Positions 33,921 to 46,243 of a stretch of 64,000 nt of DNA are shown here, piece after piece. The DNA lies in NCBI GenBank assembly GCA_964036665.1, contig OZ038530.1, forward strand, positions 5,084,001 to 5,148,000, written 5' to 3'. The notes beneath the pieces were generated by a model, which worked only from the letters and a program-made list of their open reading frames with translations, did not search any database and had not been told where the DNA came from. This DNA is from Gordius sp. MW1. Its lineage: Eukaryota > Nematomorpha > Gordioida > Gordea > Gordiidae. Position 1 is the stretch's first letter. Each line of letters opens with the position of its first letter. Made by a program: the position numbers and the translations under genes.

Positions 33921-34087
33921 CTTATAATAAGCCTGGAAGTAAAACAACTAATTGTTCGTGCAAATGTTTGATTTCAATTGAAGCTTTTATTTTAAATTTA
34001 TTAACTTGTGACAACGCAACACAAATAAAACATCTAGCTATGAAATACAGGTTTAAATTTTTGACTTATGCCGAATTAAAAACTCTG
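33899..34087 (+). other. Possible alternative 3' exon of the receptor
   Basis: A frame of about 63 residues (ending ...FLTYAELKTL) runs from 33899 in another frame and ends at a good donor, CTG/GTAAGA (34087/34088). If instead an intron 33899-34049 is removed, the frame of the receptor exon continues through AGGTTTAAATTTTTGAC to the same donor. Neither version shows a clear ligand-binding-domain signature, though the spacing of hydrophobic residues is helix-like. Confidence 0.25.
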
Positions 34088-34139
34088 GTAAGATTTGTCT
34101 ATTTTATAATTATCATATTTATTTGGAAGTGATTATTTT

Positions 34140-35585
34140 AGCACATTTATAAAGCATTTGCCAAAACCACAAAGAAAACCTGCTGACCTCTAATAAGATT
34201 AAAAAAATTTGATATATTACTTTTTGTCAGTTTGTTACATTTCATAATGATTTCATCCAAAGTAATTTAATTGTTTTTGCTGATTTAAAAAGTGATTAAA
34301 ATGTCGGGTAGAAAATAAGCAAAAAGGCGAAGCTCATGATAAGCCTTTTAGAAAAGACCTTCAATGTTAAATAAAAATATCTGCAAAAGCGTTTACACTA
34401 TCCTTAAACAAGATGCTCTTAAAACCAGAAAAACATTTATTTGTAAGTAAAGGATCTTTATAGACTTTTGATGGAACGAGAAGCTTACAACAAAAATTGT
34501 TTTCTTTAGGTTTATACATATATTCGTTGTTTAAAATTATTTGCTAGCCTGAGCCAAGCTTTACTTATACTAAGGCCTACCCCGAGCCCCCTTGGTTGCC
34601 TTAAATCGCGTTCATGCCCGGCGCGTATTTTTTTAAATTAAAAGCCCATCCATGCCGTACTTGTCTCTAGTCCAAACCATTAATATCGAAATCTAAGCCT
34701 AAAAGTTTTACATTTGAAAAATTATAATTTTTAATTTTTCTTTACGTTTAAAGGGCTAAATGCTTTGGGGAGGGCAGAATTGGGTTTGTTTTAAGGGGTT
34801 TCTGTTCAAATGGCAGAGAATAATAATTAACACTAATGTTACGCTTTAAAACATTTTGACCCCGAGATAAGCTAACTCCAACAATTTAAACTTTATACCT
34901 TTAATCAGAATACTATAAATCATCCATTTACAATTTCGATTGGGGGAAGGGGCTGAAGCGGAATATGATTGACCCGTTTTGGTAATACAATTGTTCTCAC
35001 AATATATGATAGTAAAGGGTTTCGTAACGCGTCAAGTGTTAGGTAAAGAAAAATGTTCTCCTTTCTATAAGCCTTTTATATCGGTCATCCTTTGGCCAGG
35101 TTCCTACTTAGGAAATGTTTTTTAAATTTCTAATATATAGCCCATTATTTTCAATTTCAAGCATTATGGCCCTTTTTGATGGCTTTTTTCTCGTGATTTA
35201 TCACCCGCTACTTTCAAAGATTCTGAATTTTCTATAGCAAATTATGGCTTTCGTCCTCATTTAGAATTCATTAATTTCTCTCCTAGATCACTTTTGTATT
35301 TTCATGGCGGCATGACAGTTTCCAACTTGTTTTTAAGCTTTCTAATATCTCTATGCTAACATTTGCCTTAAATAAAATTGGCTATGTCGTAATCAATCAA
35401 TTTACCATACCATGAAGAATTTAACTGATGGTTAAATTTGCTCATCAATTTTCCTAAAATTGACACGCTCAGTTACTAAGTAAAAGAGATTTTAAGTTAA
35501 GCTTAAATTAAGCATCATGATTGAGGTTTCAGAACACTTTTTAGAATAATCATTTACTTTGATTTATGATTATTACGCTTACGCC
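34140..35585. other. No gene recognised downstream of the receptor
   Basis: AT-rich. I searched for ligand-binding-domain exons and saw none. A GC-rich patch at 34570-34640 (CCCGAGCCCCCTTGG) is probably a decayed hAT subterminal region. Confidence 0.4.
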
Positions 35586-35589
35586 TAAG

Positions 35590-35795
35590 GGAAATAAACA
35601 TTCGAGATTCAATTCGGATTTGATTCAAAATTTAGAATCGAATTCGAAATTAAAAAAACTTGTAAAAAATTCGAATCTTAATATTTTTTTCAAATTGAAT
35701 TCGAATCCTTTTTTAACATTCGACTTCGAATCGATTACCAAAAATATTCGATTCGAATTCCAGTGGCGTATTGTATCTTCTTCTTTATCAGCTAT
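35590..35795. repeat. ATTCGAATTC-type motif array
   Basis: ATTCGAATTC and near variants are iterated about ten times in both orientations, separated by AT-rich spacers. The layout resembles the subterminal arrays of the hAT-like families here, but ends and target duplications were not found. The 84-codon frame over it is a by-product. Confidence 0.5.
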
Positions 35796-36823
35796 TTGGT
35801 CCCACCTTCGTGGGGTTTAAAAAATCTCGTTGGAAGCTATCATAATTTTAAAGTTGGTTTTTATAGCCGGTTTCCGACCTGACGCCAACCCTTCACTTTT
35901 TGCACACGGACTTGGGGCCGGTGTATATTAAGATTATAATGAATTTTACAGGTGGCAGGTATATTCTTTTTTTGATGTATTTACCTTTCTCAAGTCAAAT
36001 TCAATTTTGAAAATAGCGGCCAAACAATTATAGAAGGTAAAATTAATGAAACAAAATTAAGCATACATATCTATATGAACAATAAAATATTATATAAAAG
36101 ACCATTATTCAAAAAGATAGTTTAAATGATATATTGTTTTAGGTATTTAATAAAAGTTGCTGTGAAATTCCTAACCCTCGACTCTACCCGAAAGAATTTT
36201 AAACCGAAAGCGACGCGACACGAAAGCAATTTAAAAATTAAAGAGTTTTCAGGTCACCCGTGCAAGCTCTCGTATTGCTCTAATCCCAAAAAATTATTAA
36301 AAATATTTGTTAAGCTATTGTTTGGAGCTAAGGGCTTTAAAAATAGTTAAGTTTTTATTGCTTGCTATTATTGGATTTTATTAGGATTAAAAAGAATGTT
36401 CATAATTTGCTAGGAAACAAATAAGATACCTCAGAATGCGTAATTATACGGAAGAAACTATTTTAGCTCTATTAATATTTCATATAATATCGGGTCTTCA
36501 AGAATATAATTTAATATGTATATACTTGGCATTTTTCTATCTTTAGAACATAACTATTAGTTATATTCTTTAAAATATTTTTTATTTAATATATGTTTTA
36601 TATATTGAGAATAATATATTTTGGTCGAGGCTTGCAAGTTTGAACAAAACTAAAATATATTTGGTCCTACGTCCTACCTTGTCTAAAACCAGATTAAAAA
36701 TTTTTTTAGGTTTCATGAGTGCTTTTGGAAAATTACTTGTTGTTTTATTTTAGCATATTAATAATGAAAATAAATTAAATAAATATCGCGATTGATCTCC
36801 TACATAAAAATTATATGTTATTG
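35796..36823. other. No gene recognised
   Basis: AT-rich intergenic sequence with one 74-codon frame (36126-36350) lacking any recognisable feature. Confidence 0.4.
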
Positions 36824-38438
36824 ATCATGTATAGTGTTTCGATCTCGTCTCATCTCGGTCTCGAAAACAAAATCTCGTCTCGGGAGCGATTATTAAAATC
36901 TCGATCTCGTCTCGGTCTAAAAAAATCTCGGTCTCGTCTCGACGAGAATTCTCGTCTCGTCTCGACTTTTTTAAAAAAAAATATATACGGAATAAAAATT
37001 TCTCTTGATTTATTAAAAATGTTAAATAAGTGTCAAAAATTTCAAATGGCAAACCTTAATATTTTTTGAAAAACTTTAATACACAAACTTTTTAAAGATT
37101 TAGCGGGACACAACATCTCACTGACAATATAAAGAAATGAATTAATTCATAAAGATAACATTTTCTATAAAAAGTGCAGACTACAAAAACTATAAAGAAT
37201 TTGAAATATATTTAGAAAATTAAATTTTATTGTTCTAGCAAATTATAACATTTGTATCAATTCACAGTGTCTGTCAATATAAATAGACTTAGAAAATTAT
37301 AAGTTCGCTTATAGTTGACTTAGTTGCATAATTGAGCAAATTGAGACCCTTTCCCTTGCTAAAGTTTCAAAGTAGACTTAACATATTGGCAAACGTTTAA
37401 TAGCCCATAGTTTTTATTGCATGTTTACTATAGCGCTATAAACCACAAAGTGCGAATGACTTTTAATTATATTATTATTATTTACAGAATTGATTACTAG
37501 TAGCACAAATTCAAACGTTGTAAGAACAACAATAAAAGCAGCATTATTATAGGATTAAGAACATTTAAACTTAAAATTAAAGTGCAGTTATTTCAATGTA
37601 TGACAAAAATCATTATAATCAAGTTTCTATTCCAAATAATTACCTTACAATTCCAATTAAATTTGCCATTTCTCGAATAGAGTATAGGTTCGCGTATTTA
37701 TTTTATATTGCACAATTATAGAAATTATAGGAAATTTGAATGGACTTAATTGAAGCATAAAAACTTTTTAAGAGACTTATGATTTAAGATTTAATCTATT
37801 ACGGTTTTGTTAAATATTCTATTTACTTTTGAAATCGTTAGGCGGGTGCTCAAAAGTCTTGAGCCATTTTAGCTCAACTTGTATAATTATTCAAACTGAT
37901 TGACTACCAATTTATAATTAACGCATCATGCAGGATGAGTAACTGCGAAATACAAATATGCTTTAGTAAGATTTACTATTCCTTCAGAACTCATTCTAAG
38001 CCAAAAATCTTGTAATATTTAATAATGCTATGAACAATTATATGTGAGAAATATATAATAAAATTGTTCACATACCCTTAGGGTTAACCATCTAATTAAA
38101 ATAAATGATTGATAAATTAAATCTTTTGCAAAAATGTATAATATTTACTGCACTTAGGAATTTTTTTAATATAAAAAATATTCCTTACATATTGATATAC
38201 ACTTAATACCTTAAATGTAAATCATGTAAATTAAAACACACAATAATTTACTAAAATCTAACGATCAATAAAAAGTCGAGATCTCGCCGAAAAAATCTCG
38301 TATCGTCTCGTCTCGACATCAAAATTCTCGTCTCGATCTCGACTCCATTTTTCAAATTCTCGTCTCGTCTCGTCTCGGTTTTTCGAGACGAGACGAGACC
38401 GAGATTTTTCTCGGTTTTTCCGCATCACTAATCATGTA
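36824..38438 (+). mobile_element. CGAGA-family element, copy 3, with perfect 8-bp duplication
   Basis: The body is 36832-38430, flanked by ATCATGTA on both sides (36824-36831, 38431-38438). Left end TAGTGTTTCGATCTCGTCTC, right end TTTTTCCGCATCACTA. The right array (38275-38405) has about 15 CTCGTCTCG-type motifs that switch orientation near 38393, giving a hairpin (GTTTTTCGAGACGAGAC). No coding sequence. This is the best-preserved copy and serves as the reference for the other two. Confidence 0.85.
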
Positions 38439-38997
38439 GGATGATCCTTATCTTATTGACCTTGATTTTAAATTTCTTTGGACCATTTTTTGGAGATCAG
38501 GCCGATTCTCTGCCTATTTTAAATTCAAAAAATTAATAAAATTAACAATGTGGCTATTATATTAATAGCTTAATATCATTCAATTAGATTTTTTTAGCTA
38601 TTGACTATTGTAAATCCGCTTTATTATGGGGTCATACTAATTTTAAATATCTTAAATGTTGGCATATAAACAGTTGCAGCAAAACAGGTCATTAGATTAA
38701 TTAAGAGCAGTGTTCGTTTTTGTTTGTTATACCGATTATTGTTTAATTATTTTATACTTGATAAACCAAAATTTAATATTCGAAAGCGAAAAATTTAAAC
38801 TAGTATCTTTGCCTCTCTTAATAAATATCAATGAGTAAAGCTTTATTAAAAAAGTAAAATGGATGTTTATTCTTAATAAATGTAAATAAGAGAGTTGGTT
38901 ATTTAGTAAGCGTTAAGAGCTACATTTATATGGGTGGACAGAGGTTAATAATCATATATTTGAATAGTTCGAAAAGAAAAATGGTATTCAAAATAAA
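38439..38997. other. No gene recognised
   Basis: About 560 bp of AT-rich sequence without identifiable features. Confidence 0.4.
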
Positions 38998-39900
38998 TGA
39001 GTTTAAGATATTCACTTCGCAGTAGGCCTAAGATTAGGATGCAATATAGTTGCTGAACACACTTGTTCACTTTGCAATAATTCCGTAAAGAATCGCAAAA
39101 AAGCCGGCACCTTTGACATACTGTGTCAGGTAGGGCTAACCCTACTGTCCCCAACAGCGTTTATTTATTTTATTTTAATCAAATAAACAAAAACATATGA
39201 GCGTAAAAATATAAATGAACATTTTAGGAAGTAAAATAGGTCATATAAGAAAAATTAGCGAATATGCGGTTAAGTGTGTTAGGTATAAAGTTTCCGACGA
39301 AAAATTAGCATAGTTAGTGGAATATTATGGGGACTTGGTGTATAAAGGACGAGCGTGTAAGCGAAAGTTCAAAAAGGCGACCCTAGAGGGAGCGGGTTCC
39401 TTATATACGCGCAAGAGGGAACGCGCGTTAACAAACTTAATAATTATTTCACCAAAGCTGGTTTCCCCTCTATTCTTGAACCCACAGGTTTCTGTGAAGA
39501 TAACAAACGACCCGATGGCCAAACTTTAGGCGCTTGAGAAAAAGGGCTCAGTTTAGCATGGGACTATACATGTAGGACGTATTTGCCCCATCTAATCACA
39601 ACAAAGATTGTCCTCAGCTGAGGCTCTAAAAATTTCAAAATACTCAGAAACAATACTACTATAATTTTTTGTCCCATTACGACAACTATCTTAAAAAACT
39701 TTGGCCCCTGAGCCTTACAACTCTTTTAAATAAATAGGGAAACAAATCTCATTACTATCCCATGATAATCGCGAATTTTTTTTATACGAAAATCGGCATA
39801 ACTATCTGTAAATATAATTCATTAGCCATAGCGGAATGTTTTCCCAATATTTACAATTTTTAATTTATTTATCTCAACTTCACAAAATATGTAAAAAAAT
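38998..39900 (+). pseudogene. RLE-type non-LTR fragment with a ~290-bp insertion
   Basis: Matches the C-terminal third of the 959-aa polyprotein: GLRLGCNIVAEHTCSLCNNS near 39025-39080, KRPDG near 39510, SLAWDYTC near 39555, and a 3' UTR with CATGATAATCGCGAA near 39762. Compared with the fragment at 21.8-22.8 kb, extra sequence lies between about 39125 and 39435. It includes a GC-richer piece (AAAGGACGAGCGTGTAAGCG onward). Stops and indels throughout. Confidence 0.7.
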
Positions 39901-40720
39901 ATTAAATGATTAATACACATAAAAAAGAATTAGCGAGTATAAGTATTTAATTGAGACGCCATCTAATATATTCAAATTTTCTACAAATCTATAATTTAGT
40001 AAAATAAGCTTTCCATAAATATAATTAGGCCTAATTTTAAAGCTTAATTCGCGGCCCGAGCCTTTGTACCTATACTAAGGCATTAATCAATAAAGTCCTA
40101 AATACGAATGACCTATTAACAATATTGTCTTAGATACAGGTTGCAAAAATAATTAAATAAATCTAACACTTATGCATATGTGGCGTCCTTGTCAAAAGCT
40201 GAGACGGCTTTATAACAATTATTACAAAAATATTGCCCTCTGAAATTTTTTCTTTTTATTTTAGCCTTTATGTTTGCTATTTACCAACCTTTATTTATTA
40301 CGGACATTTTAATCGAGACCCAGGGATTTTATCAAATTTAAGCGTGTTAACTAGATAGAGTGTTTATCAATCTCTAAACTACACCGTAGCCTATGTCAAG
40401 AACTCAAACCGTTACTCCTCTTCCAATTTTTAAATAAATGACTAATATGTTGATTACCTAAATAATATACAGTTGGAGGCGACTCTAGGCGTTGAATAAA
40501 TGATCTTGAGGTTAATTAAAAGAATAACCTCAAATATATAAAGTTGTAGGCGATTTAACGGATGTATAAGAAAAATGGCGGATATTCTTTTTATTCGGGT
40601 ATGCCCTCTGGGCAAAGACCCATGCATTCATCCCTAAATCCATGTGTATTTAATTTTTTAATTCTTTATTTTAAGTGAGTTTGTTTAATTTTTATAATGC
40701 ATTTGTAATACATTTGTAAT
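39901..40720. other. No gene recognised
   Basis: AT-rich sequence upstream of the small membrane-protein gene. A ~30-bp near-repeat concerning GTTGGAGGCGACT / GTTGTAGGCGATT occurs at 40471 and 40544. Confidence 0.35.
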
Positions 40721-40725
40721 AAATT

Positions 40726-40738
40726 TATATATATAAAC
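40726..40738 (+). promoter_or_regulatory. TATA-like element upstream of the membrane-protein gene
   Basis: TATATATATAAACAT ends about 25 bp before the ATG at 40763. Either the leader is very short or this is chance in AT-rich DNA. Confidence 0.25.
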
Positions 40739-40762
40739 ATACGGTATTTTTATATAGATACA

Positions 40763-41164
40763 ATGGAACTTGTCACTGCAATTGCTCTATTTGTTGTTAT
40801 ACTAATTCTTATATATGTCATAAAAAGAAAGTTTTTAAAGACTAGCTCTAAAGGCAAAAATTTGAGATTAAAACCTGACGCTAAATATAACATTAATGGT
40901 ACAAAAAACGATACAGGGAAGGTTGTAAATTGTCAAATTGAATCAAAAGGTACCCCGCCTATTAACACACTTCACAATTCAGATGCAAAATCAAATATTG
41001 ACTGGGAAGATATTGATGAAAATGATCCAGAGTATAAAGCGTTTGAGGAGAGTATGAAGAAAAAGTTTGGAGCTAAAAATTTAGAGAAAAAACTTGATGA
41101 TATTATGCAAAGCAGTATTGGTGTTAAAAATAGGCCTCTTAAGTTAAAGCCACCTAAAGTTTAA
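40763..41164 (+). CDS. Small single-pass membrane protein, family not recognised
   Basis: 133 aa. Residues ~3-21 form one hydrophobic helix (LVTAIALFVVILILIYVI) followed at once by KRKFLK, so the protein is likely a type III or signal-anchored membrane protein with a cytosolic C-terminus by the positive-inside rule. The rest is hydrophilic: a Lys-rich linker, an acidic patch (DWEDIDENDPEYKAFEES, about 84-101), a charged amphipathic stretch and a basic tail ending LKLKPPKV. Codon use and amino-acid composition look protein-like, unlike the chance frames around it. A polyadenylation signal AATAAA lies at about 41256. There is no intron. I do not recognise the family; lineage-specific genes of this build are common. 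Confidence 0.6.
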   Translation: MELVTAIALFVVILILIYVIKRKFLKTSSKGKNLRLKPDAKYNINGTKNDTGKVVNCQIESKGTPPINTLHNSDAKSNIDWEDIDENDPEYKAFEESMKKKFGAKNLEKKLDDIMQSSIGVKNRPLKLKPPKV

Positions 41165-41264
41165 TCAATGCTCATAGGTAGCATTCCTTATCCAATGTAT
41201 GTGTCCAGCTTTTGTAAATATGTATTATCTTACTTAATGCTCAGTATACGTTCCTAATAAAAGT

Positions 41265-42125
41265 AAATTATTTAACATTGCCTTATAATGAGGTCATTTA
41301 TTTTGTGTTACACTAATTATATCATTAAAAATTTTATTTGCATCAACAATTTTTTTGAATTAAATAGTTAAAAGACAAAATATTGTTTATAAATCTTATT
41401 GGTGCTACTAACTTTTTTGAGCTAAAGATAAAACCTCTATTTAAGATCAAATCAAACCCAGATCACTTTGTTCTTTCATATCAAATATAGAAAACACTTC
41501 AATTTATAAAATTCATTCAAATTTTTTTTATTAAGACCTTTTTTATATTTTATTGATTTTGTAATAATATGTGTCTTGAGTTATCAATATGCCCTAGTTA
41601 CACCAACAGAATTTTAGATTAGAGGTTTCCATGAACTGGCCCGTGAGCCGGGCTGGGTTTAAAATAGGGCAATAAAAAAACTGCGGGCTGGGTTTAAGTT
41701 TTGATAAGTAATATTTTTTGAATTTTATATTATAATTTTTATAATCAACAAACAAAATTTTTCCAAACAAAAATCTGGTGGAACTCAAAATCATTATATT
41801 AAAAAATTTGAATGAGATATATGATGAAATAATTAGATTTTTTATCTGACAAAAATTTAATGGAAAAACTTTAAGACATTTCCAAAAAACATATACTAAT
41901 AATTAATATGCTTTCACCTTATGAAAAGGCAAGCCTCGAGTTAGAAGTGGATAAGACACCAACATCTATTAAGTATTACCCTTTAATACATGATTAAAAA
42001 ACATTCCAAATTTGTTTTCATCTTCAACGTGTAATGATGATCCTGGTGACCTAGAGATCTGTAAATTGAAGTCAAGAGCCACAACTATGCTAATTTCAAA
42101 GCTTAATACCGATATTTATTATAAA
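41265..42125. other. No gene recognised; GC-rich remnant at 41630-41700
   Basis: AT-rich except for a patch with GGCCCGTGAGCCGGGCTGGG, resembling decayed hAT subterminal motifs. No paired end found. Confidence 0.4.
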
Positions 42126-42126
42126 A

Positions 42127-42294
42127 CTCGGGCCTTCGGCCCTCGTGGGAAGGGGGAGGGGGGAAGGTAAGGGGGAACGAAACTCATCTATACTCCGTAT
42201 AAATGTATCATATTTGCTATGCAATTTATGGGCGAGAAAGGTGGGAAGGGGCGTGAATGCCTATAGGGGGGTATTAAATGCAAAATAATTAAAC
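42127..42294. repeat. Purine-rich dispersed repeat, copy 2
   Basis: CTCGGGCCTTCGGCCCTCGT, GGGAGGGGGGAAGG runs, CTATACTCCGTATAAA and GGGCGAGAAAGGTGGGAAGG, in the same order as 4690-4880, again directly before a SINE block. Confidence 0.65.
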
Positions 42295-42970
42295 TGGGCA
42301 TAGGGTAAATATCAATGTTAACCAATTCCAAAGCGAAAAAAAAATTAAAATTTCGATTCACAATTTGGCCAATGAAAAGTCACATTATCAATGGTATTAA
42401 CAAGAACAATATATTAATTTAATTAAAAAAAAATAAAAATTGCCCTCTCTGAGATTCGAACCCACATCAGTAGAGGCATAGGTTTTGTCGGGGCACAGGG
42501 ACCCATATCAGTATAGGCATGGGCCCTTGTAGGGGAGGTCATAGGGTAATTGTCAATGTTAACTTAATATACCCAATTCAAAAACGAAAAAAAAAAATCG
42601 ATTTATTTGGTCAATGGTCATTTTTTTCATTGGTCAGTAGCCAGCGGACGGTCAAAAAACCATATTATCAATGTTATTAACAAGAACAAAATATTAATTT
42701 AATTTAAAAAAAAATAAAAATTGTACCCTGTCCGTGATTCGAACCCACATTAGTAGAGGCATCTGTGCTATAACCACTCACCCTATTGGGATTAAATTAG
42801 TAGAGGTTTTTATGTTATTTATATATAATGAAATAATAAAGTTGTGTTTATGTTTATAAAATCAATATATTTCATTGGCCAGTAGCCTGCGTACGGTCAA
42901 AAATTCATATTATCAATGGTATTAAAAAGAACAAAATATTAATTTAATTTAAAAAAAAATATAAAAATTT
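42295..42970 (-). repeat. SINE block with the best-preserved tRNA-like head
   Basis: Minus strand 42794-42727 reads GGGTGAGTGGTTATAGCAC (A-box-like), then GTGGGTTCGAATCACGG (B-box-like) about 30 nt later. Adjacent units retain only the B-box half and the CCAATGG hairpin. The tRNA-like piece is probably the ancestral pol III promoter. Confidence 0.6.
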
Positions 42971-45900
42971 GTCCTCTTCCGAGCTTGATCCCAGACCTCC
43001 AGGTCACAAAGCTGGCGCCAATAACTTGGTAGACAACGGACAACAAAAAAAGAGCCCATAAATTGCATAGCAATTAAAATTAATAACCACTTTAGTTACC
43101 TTTTAAATTGAATATATCGTTGTACTTGTAGTATAAGGGGATAAAATTGAATATAAATGGAATTAATATATTGTAAGAGGATAAAAAAATCTGTTCATAA
43201 AGGATGGCGTGTAGGCATAGAGATGTGGGGTGGGAAGTTTACAATAATAACAACAGGGAACTACAAATAAAATACATACGAGTCAAAAAAAACGAAAAAA
43301 AAAATTCGAATCACAATTTGGCCAATGGTCATATTTTTCCATTGGTCAGTATCAAGAGACGGTCTATAAGAACACACGAGTCAAAAAAAACGAAAAAAAA
43401 ATTTTTATTCACAATTTGGCCAATGGTCATTTTTTTTATTGGTCAGTACCAAGAGACAGTCTATAAATACAAACGAGTCAAAAAAAACGAAAAAAAAATT
43501 TCGATCCACACTTTGGCCATTGGTCATTTTTTCCATTGGTCAGCAGCCAGCGGACGGCCAAAAAGCCTTATTATCAATGGTATTAACAAAAACAATATAT
43601 TAATTTAATTTAAAAAAAAATAAAAATTTTGCCCTCTCCGGGATTCGAACCCTCATTAGTAGAGGCATAAGCTTTTGTAGGGGCACAGGGACCCATATCA
43701 GTAGAGGCATAGGCCCTGGTAGGGGAGGGCATAGGGTAATTATCAATGTTAACCAATTCATAAACGAAAAAAAAATTTCGATTCACAATTTAGCCAATGG
43801 TCATTTTTTTTCATTGGTCAGTAGCCAGCGGACGGCCAAAAAGTCATATAATCAATGGTATTAACAAGAACAATATATTAATTTAATTATATAAATTTTG
43901 CCCTCTTCGGGATTCGAACCCACATTAGTAGAGGCATAGGCTTTTGTAGGGGCACAGGGACCCATATCACTAGAGGCATAGGCCCTTGTAGGAAAGGGCA
44001 TAGGGTAATTATCAATGTTAACCAATTCAAAAACGAAAAAAAAATTTCGATTTATACTTTGGCCAATGGTCATTTTTTTCATTGGTCAGTAGCCAGCGGA
44101 CGGCCAAAAAGTCACACTATCAATGGTATTAACAAGAACAATATATTAATTTAATTTAAAAAAAAATAAAAATTTTGCCCTCTCCGGGATTCGAACCCAC
44201 ATTAGTAAGGGCATAGGCTTTTGTAGGGGCACAGGGACCCATATCAGTAGAGGCATAGGCTTTTTTAGGGGCATAGGAACCCATATCAGTAGTGGCGTAG
44301 GCCCTTGTAGGAAAGGGCATAGCGTAATTATCAATGTTAACCTAATACATAATACCCAATTCAAAAACGAAAATATAAACCCGACCCCGCCCGAAAAATC
44401 GATAACGAGAGAGAGATGATGTGGGGAGGAGACACGCGTATGTATTACTATTCTAACACAGCGAGGGAGATAGAGATGAGGGGTGGGGCACCTCTTATGC
44501 GTTAATTTAAAAAAATCGATAAAATACATTGGAGGACAACGGACGGACAACAAAAAACGAGCCCATAAATTGCATAGCAATTAAAAAGTAAAAAAATTCG
44601 TCCTCTCCCTAGCTTGATCCCGGACCTCCAGGTCACAAAGCTGGCGCCAATAACTTGGTAGACAACGGACAACAACGGACGGACAACAAAAGAGCCCATA
44701 AATTGCATAGCATTTATAATTCATAACCACTTTAATTACCTTTTAAATTGAATATATCGTTGTACTTGTAGGATAAGGGGATAAAATTGAATATAAATGG
44801 AATTAATATATTGTAAGATGATAAAAAAATCTGTTCATAAAGGATGGCGTGTAGGCATAGAGATGTGAGGTTGGAAGTTTGCAATAATAACAACAGGGAA
44901 CTACAAATAAAATACATACGAGTCAAAAAAACGAAAAAAAAATTTCGAATCACAATTTGGCCAATGGTCATTTTTTTCATTGGTCAGTACCAAGAGACGG
45001 GGTATAAAAACACACGAGTCAAAAAAAACGAAAAAAAAATTTTGATTCACAATTTGGCCAATGGTCATTTTTTTTATTGGTCAGTACCAAGAGACAGTCT
45101 ATAAATACCTACGAGTCAAAAAAAAGGAAAAAAAAATTTCGATCCACACTTTGGCCAATGGTCATTTTTTCCATTGGTCAGCAGCCAGCGGACGGCCAAA
45201 AAGCCTTATTATCAATGGTATTAACAAAACAATAATTTAATTAAAAAAAAAATAAAAACTTTGCCCTCTCAGGGATTCGAACCCACATTAGTAGAGGCAT
45301 AAGCTTTTGTAGGGGCACAGGGACCCATATCAGTAGAGGCATAGGCCCTGGTAGGGGAGGGCATAGGGTAATTATCAATGTTAACCAATTCATAAACGAA
45401 AAAAAAATTTCGATTCACAATTTAGCCAATGGTCATTTTTTTTCATTGGTCAGTAGCCAGCGGACGGCCAAAAAGTCATATAATCAATGGTATTAACAAG
45501 AACAATATATTAATTTAATTATATAAATTTTGCCCTCTTCGGGATTCGAACCCACATTAGTAGAGGCATAGGCTTTTGTAGGGACACAGTAACCCATATC
45601 AATAGAGGCATAGGCCCATGTAGGAGAGGGCATAGGGTAATAATCAATGTTAACCAATTCAAAAACGGAAAAAAAATTTTGATTTATACTTTGGCCAAAT
45701 GGTCGTTTTTTTCATTGGTCAGTAGCCAGCGGACGGCCAAAAAGTCACATTATCAATGGTATTAACACGAACAATATATTAATTTAATTTAAAAAAAAAA
45801 TTTTTTGCCCTCTCCGGGATTCGAACCCACATTAGTAAGGGCATAGGCTTTTGTAGGGGCACAGGGACCCATATCAGTACAGGCATAGGCTTTTGTAGGG

Positions 45901-46215
45901 GCATAGGGACCCATATCAGTAGAGGCGTAGGCCCTTGTAGGAAAGGGCATAGCGTAATTATCAATGTTAACCTAATACATAATACCCAATTCAAAAACGA
46001 AAATATAAACCCGACCCCGCCCGATAAATCGAAAACGAGAGAGAGATGATGTGGGGAGGAGACACGCGTATGTATTACTATTCTAACACAGCGAGGGAGA
46101 TAGAGATGAGGAGTGGGGCACCTCTTATGCATTAATTCAAAAAAATCGATAAAATGCATTGGAGGGCAACGGACAACGGACGGACAACAAAAAACGAGCC
46201 CATAAATTGCATAGC
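42971..46215 (-). repeat. 1.63-kb tandem duplication of a SINE cluster
   Basis: Two successive copies (about 42971-44600 and 44601-46215). Matching landmarks are offset by a constant 1.63-1.64 kb: CCTCCAGGTCACAAAGCTGG at 42996 and 44625, TGTACTTGTAG at 43121 and 44761. Each copy contains about five SINE units with TTTGGCCAATGGTCA hairpins, B-box-like GGTTCGAATCCCGG on the minus strand, a GAGAGAGATGATGTGGGGAG microsatellite-like segment and GGACGGACAACAAAAA. All frames here (134, 144, 126, 86 codons) are repeat translations. Confidence 0.8.
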
Positions 46216-46243
46216 AATTAATACCAACCTTTCTTATTCATAA

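Noticed and set aside
36126-36350. 74-codon frame as a missing receptor exon
   Set aside because: No similarity to ligand-binding-domain helices and no suitable splice borders.
42727-42794. Functional tRNA gene
   Set aside because: A- and B-box-like motifs are present, but acceptor and anticodon stems do not pair and the sequence is part of a repeat.
43204-46159. Several 80-144-codon frames
   Set aside because: All are translations of SINE units; identical frames recur in each repeat copy.
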